This document shows, one piece after another, positions 31,382 to 42,139 of a DNA stretch of 64,000 nucleotides. A model generated the notes under the pieces. That model was given only the letters and a program-made list of their open reading frames with translations, had not been told where the DNA came from and did not search any database. The translations under genes and the position numbers were made by a program. Source of the DNA: Ceratodon purpureus (taxonomy: Eukaryota; Streptophyta; Bryopsida; Pseudoditrichales; Ditrichaceae). The stretch is from NCBI GenBank assembly GCA_014871385.1, contig CM026432.1, positions 5,063,669 to 5,127,668 of the forward strand, written 5' to 3'. Numbering within the stretch: the stretch's first letter is position 1; each line of letters starts with the position of its first letter.

Positions 31382-32364
31382 TTATATATATAGATACTAG
31401 ATTCTAGATATAATTTAATCTTAAAGCATAACTTTGCTCTACAAATGGCTCACTTATAATATTATAATTTATCAATGAGCTAAAGTCTAAAGTACTTCAA
31501 CTCAAACTTTAGAGTTTTATTATATAGAAAGAAGTTAATTTATTTTAAATATGGTCTTCAAAAGCTATAAAGCATTTATAAGACTACACTAATGGATTTA
31601 ATTAGTATACCACATTAACCCCCAAATGCCTTATGACAACGGAATATACTTTGACTTTGGATGCTCTATTTTGCTACTATAAATAATGTAAAATATGAAT
31701 TTTTATTTTTTCTTAGTTAGATACACATAATCTACAAGCAATAATTTTATCAAAATTAATGGTTTCAATATATAATTAATATATTTTTTTCAAATCAAAA
31801 CAAACAAAGAAAATCCATATCAAATATAGGTTTTATTAAAAAATTACAAAATATTTACCATAGATGTATATGACAACCAAGAACCTTATAATAGTTACCG
31901 TACTCAAATATTACGTTTTAATTCCAAAATATGATAAAAAAACCTCAAACCGTGGAAAATCACGAAATAGCCACGGTTATATCCTTTCATCTTATACCAG
32001 CTATAAATCACTCAATTTTAGGTATTTTTCAAAATTTTAAATTGGACTAGAAAACAGGTTTGTGAAGCTACATTTCTTTAGTTTACTTCAAGTGCAAAAA
32101 AAATCATCCCGATCGTCAAAGATTGCGTTTCAGTTGTCTGTTTTAAGGAATTTTTGAATACACACAGGGGATTGATGTTTTCAACTTTAGAAAGGCACCA
32201 AAATTAATAAAATTATCATTTTGAGGATTCATTAATGAAGTTAGATAAACCTCTCTCAACTTTACATCATGAAAAAAAAATGGATGAGAATTTGTCATTT
32301 GGATGACAGTTATGGAACTTGAAAGAATGAGAACAACCAGTTTTGGGTCGTTTAGGCATTTAGG
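30481..32364. other. AT-rich intergenic stretch with a (TA)n microsatellite
   Basis: No gene is recognised. The first 400 bases are GC-moderate and could be the outer part of the Harbinger element; from 31000 on the sequence is strongly AT-rich. Short ORFs have no domain features. Confidence 0.5.
31310..31381. repeat. (TA)n dinucleotide microsatellite
   Basis: About 35 uninterrupted TA units. It is expected to be length-variable and to extrude cruciforms. Confidence 0.95.
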
Positions 32365-32398
32365 CATTAGGGGAAATATGGGGTCTGCAATGGGCCTT
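32365..32398 (+). repeat. Left terminal inverted repeat of the 15 kb element
   Basis: Begins cattaggggaaatatggg and ends gggcctt. It pairs with 47483-47516 at 30 of 34 positions. Confidence 0.7.
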
Positions 32399-33129
32399 TG
32401 GTTGAAACTCGTGCCTCAAAATTTGGCCATGCCCGTGCACTTTCCCTGCTGGCACCAATGGTGCCAGCAGGTCGCCAAAAGGTCGCCAAAAGGTCGCCAA
32501 ATCGGCGTTCGGGGGGTCCAGCCAGTAGTCGCGCAGGAAGACTTCTCTCCCCCCGCGCGTGTAGTCCCGCAGGTCGAGAACGGAGCCTCTTCGCGCACGG
32601 AATCCGAGCATTGTAGAAGGGTGTCAGCGGTGGTGGGCTTTATGAATTCCTGCAAAACTGACTCAGTTTGGCCACCTACCGGAATCGAGTTGCCGCTCCC
32701 CCTTTGAGTGCAACATGCACAAGGTGTTGATGTCGAAATGCTGCTAACGGTCATTCCGAACCTCATGCGTTCCTGTGAGAGAGTTGTCGCGGTTGCATTG
32801 TCAACCAGGATGGAGCGGTGGAGGCCTCCAAAGGCTTCATCAAGTTTTTTGATTTGGGTTGTGGGTGGTCACGCATTGTGCATTAGAGATTTAGGGTTTA
32901 GCTGTAGTGGTCTCCCAAACGCTGCGAGCGGTCTGGCATCCACATAGGTTGGAGAGAGTACCTGAGTTGGGAATCGGGGTTTCGGGATGAGGTTTAGGGT
33001 AGCTCGTACCTTGCTTGCGACGCCGTGGACGTCGGAATTAGCCGTTCGTGATGGCGGAGGGTGTGTTGACAGCATGTAGTTCTCACGATTGATGACAGCG
33101 ACGACAACATTTGTAAGTTTTTGAGTTCA

Positions 33130-34310
33130 CAGTCGAAAATTTCATGCATTCTAGTGGTATGGCTAAACGGCCAAACTCCCTCGTACAGAGTGTCATCCTG
33201 CATAACACCCAAGACTTGGAGGGCAACTGGATCCCCATGAGGGTGGATCGTGATTCATGGGTTATGCTGCAACCAACGTTGGATGGGCCTTGGGGTAGAG
33301 AGGCAAGGCGGCATGGTGGAGAAAATTTTCGGGGGGCCTTTAAAGCGCAGATCAGAGATTGCTCCTGGATCTATACGGAGCATGGAGCATGCGACCTCGA
33401 TAAGGTGCTTGTGCACCATGCATATCAGCCAAGGCATCTACGCTTGGATCCCGCGGAGGCAGCAACCAATTCGGGTATGGCAAACTACCTGTACATGTCG
33501 CTTTCGGAGGATTGGTACACCCCGCATCTATCCTTGGTCCCATTCTTGTGCTCCATGTCGAGATTGGAGAGGCAACACGGAATCGACAGAGCCACGCGGA
33601 GGTGCTGGACATAGGTACATTCTTCCTTGGTGATCTGTATTTGCCTCCAACAGGTGACACACTGTACGGGAAGGTTGAAGCACTCCCGCTTCCAGGATTC
33701 AACGATGTGGAGTGGCCTTTGCCAGACATGCACACATCTGAGGCGTTTAGAACAAAGCTCACTTTCGATTTTGCAAATGCTATGAAAGCAACAACTGGTA
33801 GCAGCTTCGTCCACCAGCAATGGTTTATGCCAATCCATGTTATGGTTGATTTGTTTGCGGTAGCTGCTGACAGCATTAGGCGGACACCTACACTGTTTGT
33901 TTTGAATAGTCCATCTCAGGCTCTGCTAAGCACTCTGATGAACCCAGGGTGGAACGAGAAGTTCCACATTGGCCAAGATGTCATCAAGTGCGTTGCCAAC
34001 AGGACCAGCATTGTTTTCCGCTATCATGTGGGAAGACAAGCATTATACACCAGGTTCAGTGTATACAAGGTATAGGGGGGCTGCCAACAGTAAGTGGGAA
34101 GCGATGGATGACCTACCAGAGGAGGTGATGGTGGAAGTGTCTTGTATGTTTAGGGGGAACGTGCTGCCAACATTTAAAGTTGGCAAGGGCTGGCCAGTAT
34201 CCCACCTGCGGCACGAAATTGCAATGGCACTTGGAGATGACGTACCTGGGCAGTACAACCTGGTTGTGATAGAGGCCAACGGTGTTCGTGAGAAAAAGGT
34301 ACGAGTCTAG
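33130..34310 (+). pseudogene. Uncharacterised gene of the 15 kb element, left side
   Basis: Long protein-like stretches follow one another on the plus strand, including WIYTEHGACDLDKVLVHHAY, GTFFLGDLYLPPTGDTLYGK, SSFVHQQWFMPIHVMVDLFA and a last part with GKGWPVSHLRHEIAMALGDD. The mixed hydrophobic/acidic composition and codon use suggest one former globular protein. The frame is broken about two or three times, or it contains introns I cannot resolve. No family is recognised. It points inward from the left terminal repeat and converges with the minus-strand genes. Confidence 0.45.
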
Positions 34311-35590
34311 GCGAATTCATTGTGTCGTTTAGATGAGTTGGGAATTGGCTGTTCGGAGCTCCTTACTGCCAGCAAACGAAAATGGCAGGATTTGTTGGGT
34401 GTAGATCAACCAGCGTCATGAGAGACACTTTACACCTGCAGATGTCACGGTTCCCAAAAGGATCAAGATTGTGGAGCTGTAGGATAAGTGATTTCGGGAT
34501 GAGTAGTTAGAATATGTGGGATGTCATTAGGTTCTTCGCCAACTCGTGAGTGAGTTCAGGTAGTGGTTTTGCTTACCATTCAGGACTTTCTGTGGGACTT
34601 CCTCTATTAACGTGTTATATACGGCAAATTTGAAGGACCCTTGATATACGTGCTACCAGCGGAAATAAAAAACAAAGACAGTTGCAATTAAGAAATGAAT
34701 CCTAGGGTGCAAATGAAAAATAAAATAAAATACAGGAAGTCTAAAGAATGGCCGGGGTTTCAAAGAGCCCGAGTCTGAATCGGAAAATTGCTTAGAACTT
34801 GCGGTGGCGCCATTGATGGTGGAGCCTGCTGCCATCGCAAAATAAGAAATAAAAACAATTGCAAACAAGAGACCAAATCACTGGCAAACACAAAATGGAG
34901 TTTGGCACTTGACAAATATAAAGTAATTAAGAAGGAATGTAAAGTTTGTCATTTCGGTCGTATAGGTTGGCTCCTTCGTGAACTTGGTGCTCTGAACTGG
35001 TAGTGGCGGGTACAATGCAGCCCTTGCTGCCAATGCAGAAAAAAAAAAAAAAAAAAAAAAAAAAGTTGCAAATAAAAAAAGAACCACGGTTGATTCTAAT
35101 AGAATAAGATAAAAATAAAAACAGTTGTACATAAGAGATGAAGTAGGTCGCATATGGAAAATAATAACAATTGCAAATCTTAAAAGGAACAATGGTTGCG
35201 ATTAATGAAATAAGAAAAAATAAAGAACAAAAGAGCTTGCAAATAAAAAATGCAACCTGGTTGCATATAAGAAGGAAAATACAAAGGGAAGAACTTCGAA
35301 GACGGCCATGGCTCTCAAATAGCGCCGGCTTGAAGAGATAAAGAGGTCAAAAGATAAAATGGCGGCTAAAATGTAGCCCTTGATGTCAGCAGTCCACAAT
35401 AAAGAAGAAATACAGTTGCAAATAAAAAAGAAGGTTACAAGAATGCCATTTCTTTCAAAGAGACATGGCACTTCAGAGGCAAATTGTTTTCAACTTCGGA
35501 AAAGTTTGAGAAAGGTGGCCCATAAAAGTCCGGACCTACAGTCGCTGCCAGCAAACCCCTAACCCGGCCTAGAAAACTATCCAAGGTGGG
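34311..35590. repeat. AT-rich degenerate repeats between convergent genes of the 15 kb element
   Basis: At least three spaced copies of a motif combining ggcggcgccat/tgctgccat with aataagaaataaaaaca and gttgcaaataaaaaa occur near 34800-34870, 35010-35080 and 35360-35440. There is an A run of about 26 at 35039-35064. There is no coding sequence. It may be a decayed tandem array. Confidence 0.5.
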
Positions 35591-37224
35591 AATCTACTTC
35601 ACGGTTGCATTTGTGGCAACTGCCTCAACAAGGCTCGACAGTCCCTCCATGTTGGTGTCGTCCTCGTTCTTCTCACCTTCACCTGGTCCTTGCGTGGTGG
35701 CGGAGGAGTCACGGTTCCCATCTCCGGATAGGGCTGCCTGGGTCTCATGAGGAGTGCGTTGCGTGGGATCGAACGCTAGGGAGTCTGAGTCGGGGAGAGC
35801 ATCCTCTGCAGTTGCTGCCAACAAACAAGAATTAGAAAAGAAGTAACATTCGGATGTAACAACGGGGCAGGCAACAAGCAATGGGTAGGTAGATTTAGGG
35901 GCAACAAACCTTGGTCGCCCTTGGCCTTCTTCCACAGAAGGGCGGCCACAGAGGGGACAGCGGGCCGCTTGCTGCCAGCACGTGGTGAAGCGGGCTCGGC
36001 CAGAAGGATCTCCTCCGTGAGACGTAATTCCTCCGCGGCCTTGGAGTCAAGGTCAAAGCCCCACTGCCCAAGCCATTCTCCAGTCATCCCCCGCTCGCAT
36101 CGACGGCATCAAGCGTCCTGGGAGAAGACTGCCTCAAACATACAATGGGGATGTGCCAAGCAGCCGCAGAATAGAGGTACGGAGCAGGTGTCAATGAAGT
36201 AACGCTCGCAGAAGGGGCATGGGTCCTTCAGGGCTATTGGCAACACCTGCCACTCCCGGGGGTAACGAGCCAACACCTTCTTCGGCCGCAAGAAAGCTGA
36301 TGCCAACTCCAAGGCCGAGATCTCCGCTGTCAGCCCGGAAACCTCAACATGCCGTCTCTGCTCATCGGCTTCCATCTCCTCCAACTTCTTGTAGATCCTA
36401 TCAATGCGGCCCTGGGCCTCCTCAAGTGCCTTGCTTGCAAGCCCCAGCTTGTCTTGGCCTAAGCGGGCCGCCTGATCAAAGCGCCTCTTCTTTTGATCGT
36501 TCCCATCAGCCGCGGCCTTCTTGCCGGCCTCGCGGGCGGAGAAGATGTTGTCATAGAGCTTGGACTCCTCATCCTCCTTGGCCTTGATGTAGTCCCGCTA
36601 GGTTGCAAGGTCGACCTTCACGCGGTCCCGGCCGGCCTCCACCTTCACAAGTGCTGCCTCCAATGACTTCTTCTTGAGGCGCTGCTGCTCCAGGACCTGC
36701 TTCGGATCCGTTGCCACCAAGGGCTGCACCTTGATGGCAACGGCAGCTAGGGTCTTCACGGCCTTCTTCTCCTCCACGGCCTTGGCAGGACCGGGCAGGG
36801 ATCTAGGACCCCTGACCATCTTTGCCTTTGCGGCCCTAACGGCCTTGGAGGTGGCTCCAACTGCCTTGGCTCCGTAGCTCGCCTCTGCCCCTCCTCCCTT
36901 GCCCTTGCTGCCAGCATCGGGGATGTGGCCAGCAAGGAAGTCGATGATGGCTTCAATCTGCTCCTTCGAGGCCGGGGGTGTCAACTTCTGCGGATTACGC
37001 CGTGGCAGCTTCTCACGCGTCTTCTGAAGGGCCTCTGCCTTCTAGGCGAAGTTGACATCCTTGCCCTCCTCAAAGAAGAGGTGGCAAGCCCGAAGGAAGG
37101 AGGTCCCGAATGCCCAATTGTCGGGGTCATTTGAAATTTCCATAGGTCATCCGATATTGGAGCAAGTAATTCCTCACGGCCTCCCCATCCTCACAGTCGG
37201 CAACGTGGTGCCGCCCAGAAGAAC

Positions 37225-37232
37225 GCTCCGGC
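37225..37232 (+). repeat. 8 bp target-site duplication of the hAT element, left copy
   Basis: gctccggc, repeated directly at 41716-41723 on the other side of the element. Eight-base duplications are diagnostic of hAT transposition. Confidence 0.85.
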
Positions 37233-37429
37233 CATGGTTGTCATAATAAACCGACCGTCCGTTAGTCCATTAGTCCGTCATGGTGACAAGACACACCCCC
37301 GTGTCCGTCACATAAGGGAATTTACCGGTTGACTCACGGTAAGGTTAAAACGAATTTACCTAGCGCTGACTTTTGCGCGCGATCGCGCTCGCGCACGTCC
37401 ATTCACGCGCGCGCATACAGGCAGGTGGG

Positions 37430-37708
37430 AAAAAAAAAAAAAAAAAATTTTTTTTTTTTTTTTTTTTTTTTTCGCACTCGCCCGTATGTTCGCGCCCGTC
37501 CGCACTCGCGCGCGCACAGACAGGCGCGAACGTATCAGCGAACGCGCACACAAAAACCAGCCAAAGTTCTGAAAAAAAAAAAAAAATTGTTTTTTTTTTT
37601 TTTTTTTTTTCCGCACTCGCCCGTATGTTCGCGCCCGTCCGCGCTCGGGCGCGCGCAGACGGGCGCGAACGTATCAGCGACCGCGCACACAGAAACCAGC
37701 CAAAGTTC

Positions 37709-37742
<34 letters not shown>

Positions 37743-37980
37743 CGCACTCGCCCGTATTTTCGCGCCCGTCCGCACTCGCGCGCGCGCAGACGAGCGCAAA
37801 CGTATCAGCAAACGCGCACTCAGAAACCAGCCAAAGTTCTGGAAAAAAAATATATATATTTTTTTATTTTTTTTTTTTCGCACTCGCCCGTATGTTCGCG
37901 CATGTCCGCACTCGCGCGCACACAGACGGGCACGAACGTATCAGCAAACGCGCACTCAGAAACCAGCCAAAGTTCTCGGG

Positions 37981-38026
<46 letters not shown>

Positions 38027-38923
38027 CGCACTCGCCCGTATGTTCGCGCCCGTCCGCACTCGCGCGCGCACAGACGGGCGCGAACGTATCAGCAAACGCG
38101 CACTCAGAAACCAGCCAAAGTTCTCGGGAAATTTTTATTTTTATTTTATTTATTTTTTTTTTTTCGCACTCGCCCGTATGTTCGCGCCCGTCCGCACTCG
38201 CGCGCGCACAGACGGGCGCGAACGTATCAGCGAACGCGCACACAGAAACCAGCCAAAGTTCTTGAAAAAAAATTTTTTTTTTTTTTTTTTTTTTTTTTCG
38301 CACTCGCCCGTATGTTCGCGCCCGTCCGCACTCGCGCGCGCACAGACGGGCACGAACGTATCAGCAAACGCGCACTCAGAAACCAGCCAAAGTTCTGTGG
38401 AAAAAAATTTATTTTTATTTTTATTTTTATTTTTTTTTTTCGCACTCGCCCGTATGTTCGCGCCCGTCCGCACTTGGGCGCGCATAGACGGGCGCGAACG
38501 TATCAGCGAACGCGCAACAGAAACCAGCCAAAGTTCTGAAAATTTTTTTTTTTTTTTTTTTCGCACTCGCCCGTATGTTCGCGCCCGTCCGCAGACGGGC
38601 GCGAACGTATCAGCGACCGCGCACACAGAAACCAGCCAAAGTTCTGGGAATTTTTTTTTTTTTTTTTTTTTTTTTTTATTTTATTTTTTCGCACTCGCCC
38701 GTATGTTCGCGCCCGTCCCCACTCGCGCGCGCACAGACGGGCGCGAACGTATCAGCAAAGGCGCACTCAGAAACCAGCCAAAGTTCTGAAAAAAAAAAAA
38801 AATTATTTATTTATTTATTTTTTTTTCGCACTCGCCCGTTTGTTCGCGCCCGTCTGCACTCGCGCGCGCACAGACGGGCACGAACGTATCAGCAAACGCG
38901 CACACAGAAACCAGCCAAAATTC

Positions 38924-38971
<48 letters not shown>

Positions 38972-39260
38972 CGCACTCGCCCGTATGTTCGCGCCCGTCC
39001 GCACTCGCGCGCGCACAGACGGGCGCGAACGTATCAGCGAACGCGCACAAAGCAACCAACCAAAGTTCTGAAAAAAAATTTTTTTTTTTTTTTTTTTTTT
39101 TTCTTTTCGCACTCGCCTGTATGTTTGCGTCCGTCGGCACTCGCGCGCGCACAGATGGGCGCGAACGTATCAGCGAACGCGCACATAGAAACCAGCCAAA
39201 GTTTTGAAATTTTTTTATTTTTTTTTTTTTATTTTTTTTTTTTCGCACTCGCCCGTATGC
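37430..39260. repeat. 136 bp satellite, 14 units, GC hairpin plus A/T homopolymer
   Basis: Units begin cgcactcgcccgtatgttcg at 37473, 37612, 37743, 37879, 38027, 38165, 38299, 38441, 38562, 38690, 38827, 38972, 39109 and 39244 (mean spacing 136). Each contains an inverted pair gttcgcgcccgtc / gacgggcgcgaac around a cgcgcgcgca loop, then accagccaaagttctg and a run of A followed by a long run of T of variable length. The long open frames across it on both strands are repeat artefacts. Confidence 0.95.
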
Positions 39261-39264
39261 TCGC

Positions 39265-39790
39265 GCCTGTCCGCACTCGCCGTCCGCATTCGCCCGTCTG
39301 CACTCGCCCGATGGCGTGCGCCGGACTTCCACCAAGTTCTTGATCATTTCATTTTGGTGCTACTTCCTCCTTTACACTCGCCGGTATGCTCGCGCCCGAG
39401 TATTGGCGCCCGTCCGCACTCGCCTGATAGCTTGCATCGGACTTCCAGCAAGAAGGTGTTCATTGCAATTTTATGCACAAATAATTGTTGCTAGACCAAG
39501 GAGCTCAATTGCTCAATACGCGATGTGATGGAGATCGATGAGTGATGAGAATATTTTTGTAATATGATATTTGAATTAAAGTAGTAGCAAAAGGCATAGA
39601 TAATTAGATTAGTAGAAGATTTTGGAGTTAGTTTAATTTTGTTTAAACTAGAACATTTTGTGTACATTTCCACTATCTTCGCGTTGATTAAATCATAATC
39701 TATTGAAACGTCAATTCATTGTTGACTATGTCGTTCATCACACTTGATGGCTTTTTATCCATGATTTTTTTTTATATTTCTCCCATTCTA
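39265..39790. other. Spacer between satellites inside the hAT element
   Basis: Contains two more partial GC motifs (cgcactcgccggtatgctcg near 39365-39425) with gcatcggacttccagcaag, then AT-rich unique sequence. There is no gene. Confidence 0.5.
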
Positions 39791-40735
39791 TCCCTTTATT
39801 TGTTGATTTTTCTATTCTTCTTCCATTCTATCTTCTCGTTTTCCTTTTCTTCTATATCCAGTGGATGATGTATTTATTTATTTTATTAGCCTTCCATTGG
39901 TCTTACATTCTATCTTTTATTTTTATATATTAAAATTTCCAATTGTCTTCCATTCTATCATCTCATTCCTTTAACTTCATTATAATTCCATTCTATCTTC
40001 TTCTTTTTCTTTTCTTCCATTCTTAGCCTATCATGTATTTATTTATTTATTTATTCTTCCATTGGTTTCACATTCTATCTTTTATTTTTATGTATTAAAA
40101 TTTCCAATTGTCTTCCATTCTATCATCTCATCCCTTTAACTTCATTATAATTCCATTCTATCTTCTTCTTTTCCTTTTCTTCCATTCTTAGCCTATCATG
40201 TATTTATTTATTTATTTATTCTTCCGTTGGTTTCACATTCTATCTTTTATTTTTATGTATTAAAATTTCCAATTGTCTTCCATTCTATCATCTCGTCCCT
40301 TTTAACTTCATTATAATTCCATTCTATCTTCTTGTTTTCCTTTTCTTCCATTTCTAGTGGATGATGTATTTATTTATTTATTTATTCTTCGATTATTCGC
40401 CCATTCAATCTTTTTTTTTTATATATTTTTCCAATTGTCTTCTATTCTATCATCTTGTTATTTTTAACTTCATTATTATTCCATTCTATCTTCTTGTTTT
40501 CTTTTTCTTCCATTCTTAGTCTATCATGTATTTATTTATTTGTTTATTCTTCCATTAGTCACACATTCCATCTTTTATTTTTATTTATTTTTCTAATTGT
40601 CTTGTATTCTATCATCTTGTTATTTTGAAGTTCATTACTATTCCATTCTATCTTCTTGTTTTCTTTTTCTTCCATTCTTAGTCTATCATGTATTTATTTT
40701 ATCATTCCAAGTCTATGATGTATTTTTTTTCCTAT
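39790..40735. repeat. AT-rich tandem repeat, about 167 bp unit, about five copies
   Basis: The marker catgtatttatttattta followed by ttcttccatt recurs near 40029, 40196, 40362, 40527 and 40691, with the shared text attccattctatcttctt between. Units diverge by 10-20 percent by eye. It is non-coding. Confidence 0.85.
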
Positions 40736-41124
40736 ATTTGTTATGTAAACTTATTATATGAACCAATTGAATGAAACATGATAAATAAATTTAAGAATAA
40801 CATGAAATATAAGTTATTTACATATTTAATTAATGAATGCAATCATGAACAAAATATAAAACTATATTTAACAAGAATAACTTTAATAGTACAAAAATTA
40901 GGATTCAAATCATACAAAAACATATCTACATGAGTTTTGGGAGTTCGGTTTCATTTCATTTTTGTGCTAGTTTTTTCTACGCACATCGACACGCACGTAC
41001 CCAACCTCCACCAAGAAGTTGTTCATTTCATTTTGGTGCTTTATTTTTTCCTATGTACATGCCTACATGTACATGCCCAAAGGATGAACTATCACCAAAA
41101 TGAAATGAACAATTTCTTTGTGAA
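40736..41124. other. AT-rich spacer in the hAT element
   Basis: No gene. The text near 40990-41110 contains two inverted halves of tgaaatgaacaa...ttcattttggtg flanking 41060, giving a small foldback. Confidence 0.4.
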
Positions 41125-41185
41125 AATCTCGCGCCTGAATGCTCGCGCCCGTAGGCACGCGCACGAGCACTCTGGCGTGCGCACC

Positions 41186-41216
<31 letters not shown>

Positions 41217-41456
41217 AAATTTTTTTTTTTTTTTTGCGCGCGCCCGAGTGCTCGCGCGCGTGCCTACGGGCGCGAGCATTCAGGCGCGAGCATGTGGGCG
41301 CGTGCACCAAAAAACCATTTTATTTATTTATTTATTTATTTATTTTTAATTTGTTTGCGCGCGCGCGCGTGCCTACGGGCGCGAGCATTCAGGCGCGAGC
41401 ACCAAAAAACCAAAAACAAAAAAATTAAAAAATAAAAAATAAAAATAAATAAAAAA

Positions 41457-41495
<39 letters not shown>

Positions 41496-41545
41496 GCGCG
41501 CCCGGGTGCTCGCGCGTGTGCCTACGGGCGCGAGCAAACGCGACG
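41125..41545. repeat. GC hairpin repeats with long A and T runs, partly palindromic
   Basis: Four copies of a block like gcgcgtgcctacgggcgcgagcattcaggcgcgag lie near 41127-41190 (inverted), 41236-41310, 41355-41405 and 41494-41540. The first two are mirror images about an A29/T17 junction near 41215. It is related in style, though not identical, to the 136 bp satellite. Confidence 0.8.
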
Positions 41546-42139
41546 ACGGGCGCCACCCATGGTAAACAGTAGTAAACTGTGAGGACAGTAATTTTGCTCG
41601 CGCGGGGGAGCCCGTCCGATAAGCGTCCGTCCGATAACCGTCCGTCACGTCCATCACGTCCGTCATGTGACTACACGACAATTTTATGGCCCGTCCGTCT
41701 ATTATGACAACCCTGGCTCCGGCCATCTGTCGATGAAGTCGACCTTCTTGCAATGCTTGTCGCTGCTGAGGTCACTGAACTTGAACCCCACATTGGAGAG
41801 CCCCAAGGTGCGGTGGAAGAAGTCCTCATCGTAATCCGCAGCCAGCCTACCTAGCAGAAATGGGGCGAGGTGGCGGAGCTGTCGATGAAGTGTAGGGGGT
41901 AAGGCCTCCAAATCAAATGCATCATCCCATGGCGTCTCAACTCCTTCCCCCTCCTTGCTGTCAGCAACCTCCACAACCTCCTTCTTCTCCACAGCCTTCT
42001 CGGTGCGATCCTCCTCCCGAGAAGCCGCGGCCTTTCCCTTCCTACGGCTCGACATCCCTGGCGCTGGTAGTGCAAAAACAACACGTATTACGATAGGGGG
42101 ATCACGCATGGCAGCTGAAAAAGGAAAGACCACAAGCAA

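Larger units (their letters stand above)
37233..41715. mobile_element. 4.48 kb non-autonomous hAT element loaded with satellite arrays
   Basis: Ends are catggttgtcataata (left) and the inverse of cagggttgtcataata (right), 15 of 16 matching, with the CAGGG-type start usual for hAT. It is flanked by the 8 bp duplication gctccggc. Subterminal ccgtcc/cgtccgtca repeats lie inside both ends (37250-37315 and 41615-41700). The body holds a 136 bp satellite (37430-39260), a 167 bp AT-rich satellite (39790-40735) and GC hairpins with A/T runs (41125-41545). No transposase is encoded, so it must have been moved in trans. Confidence 0.85.
35594..42139 (-). pseudogene. Coiled-coil protein gene with Cys-rich RING-like end, split by a hAT insertion
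   Basis: The upstream part, 41716-42139 (start near 42054, MSSRRKGKAAASREEDRTEK, then WDDAFDLEALPPTLHRQLRH), and the downstream part, 35594-37232, belong together: removing the hAT element and one 8 bp target copy restores adjacency. Downstream come RHHVADCEDGEAVRNYLLQY, an Ala/Lys-rich segment, a long charged coiled coil (36380-36700) and a Cys-rich block CPFCERYF...CGCLAHPHC near 36130-36220 that looks like a zinc-binding RING-type fold. A further acidic end lies at 35594-36087. The reading frame is interrupted beyond the hAT insertion, so the gene is not functional. The role is unknown; it is probably a passenger gene of the 15 kb element. Confidence 0.5.

Noticed and set aside
37329-38789. 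486-codon open frame through the 136 bp satellite
   Set aside because: The translation is Phe/Lys runs alternating with RTRPYVRARPHSRAH-type repeats; all frames on both strands stay open because the unit lacks stop codons. It is a repeat artefact.
37430-39260. CRISPR-like regular spacing of repeats
   Set aside because: The repeat is a continuous 136 bp satellite with no unique spacers, in a eukaryotic transposon.
37233-41715. Mutator-like element with a 9-10 bp duplication
   Set aside because: Placing the edges at cat/cag gives an 8 bp duplication and CAGGG-type ends matching on both sides, which fits hAT better.
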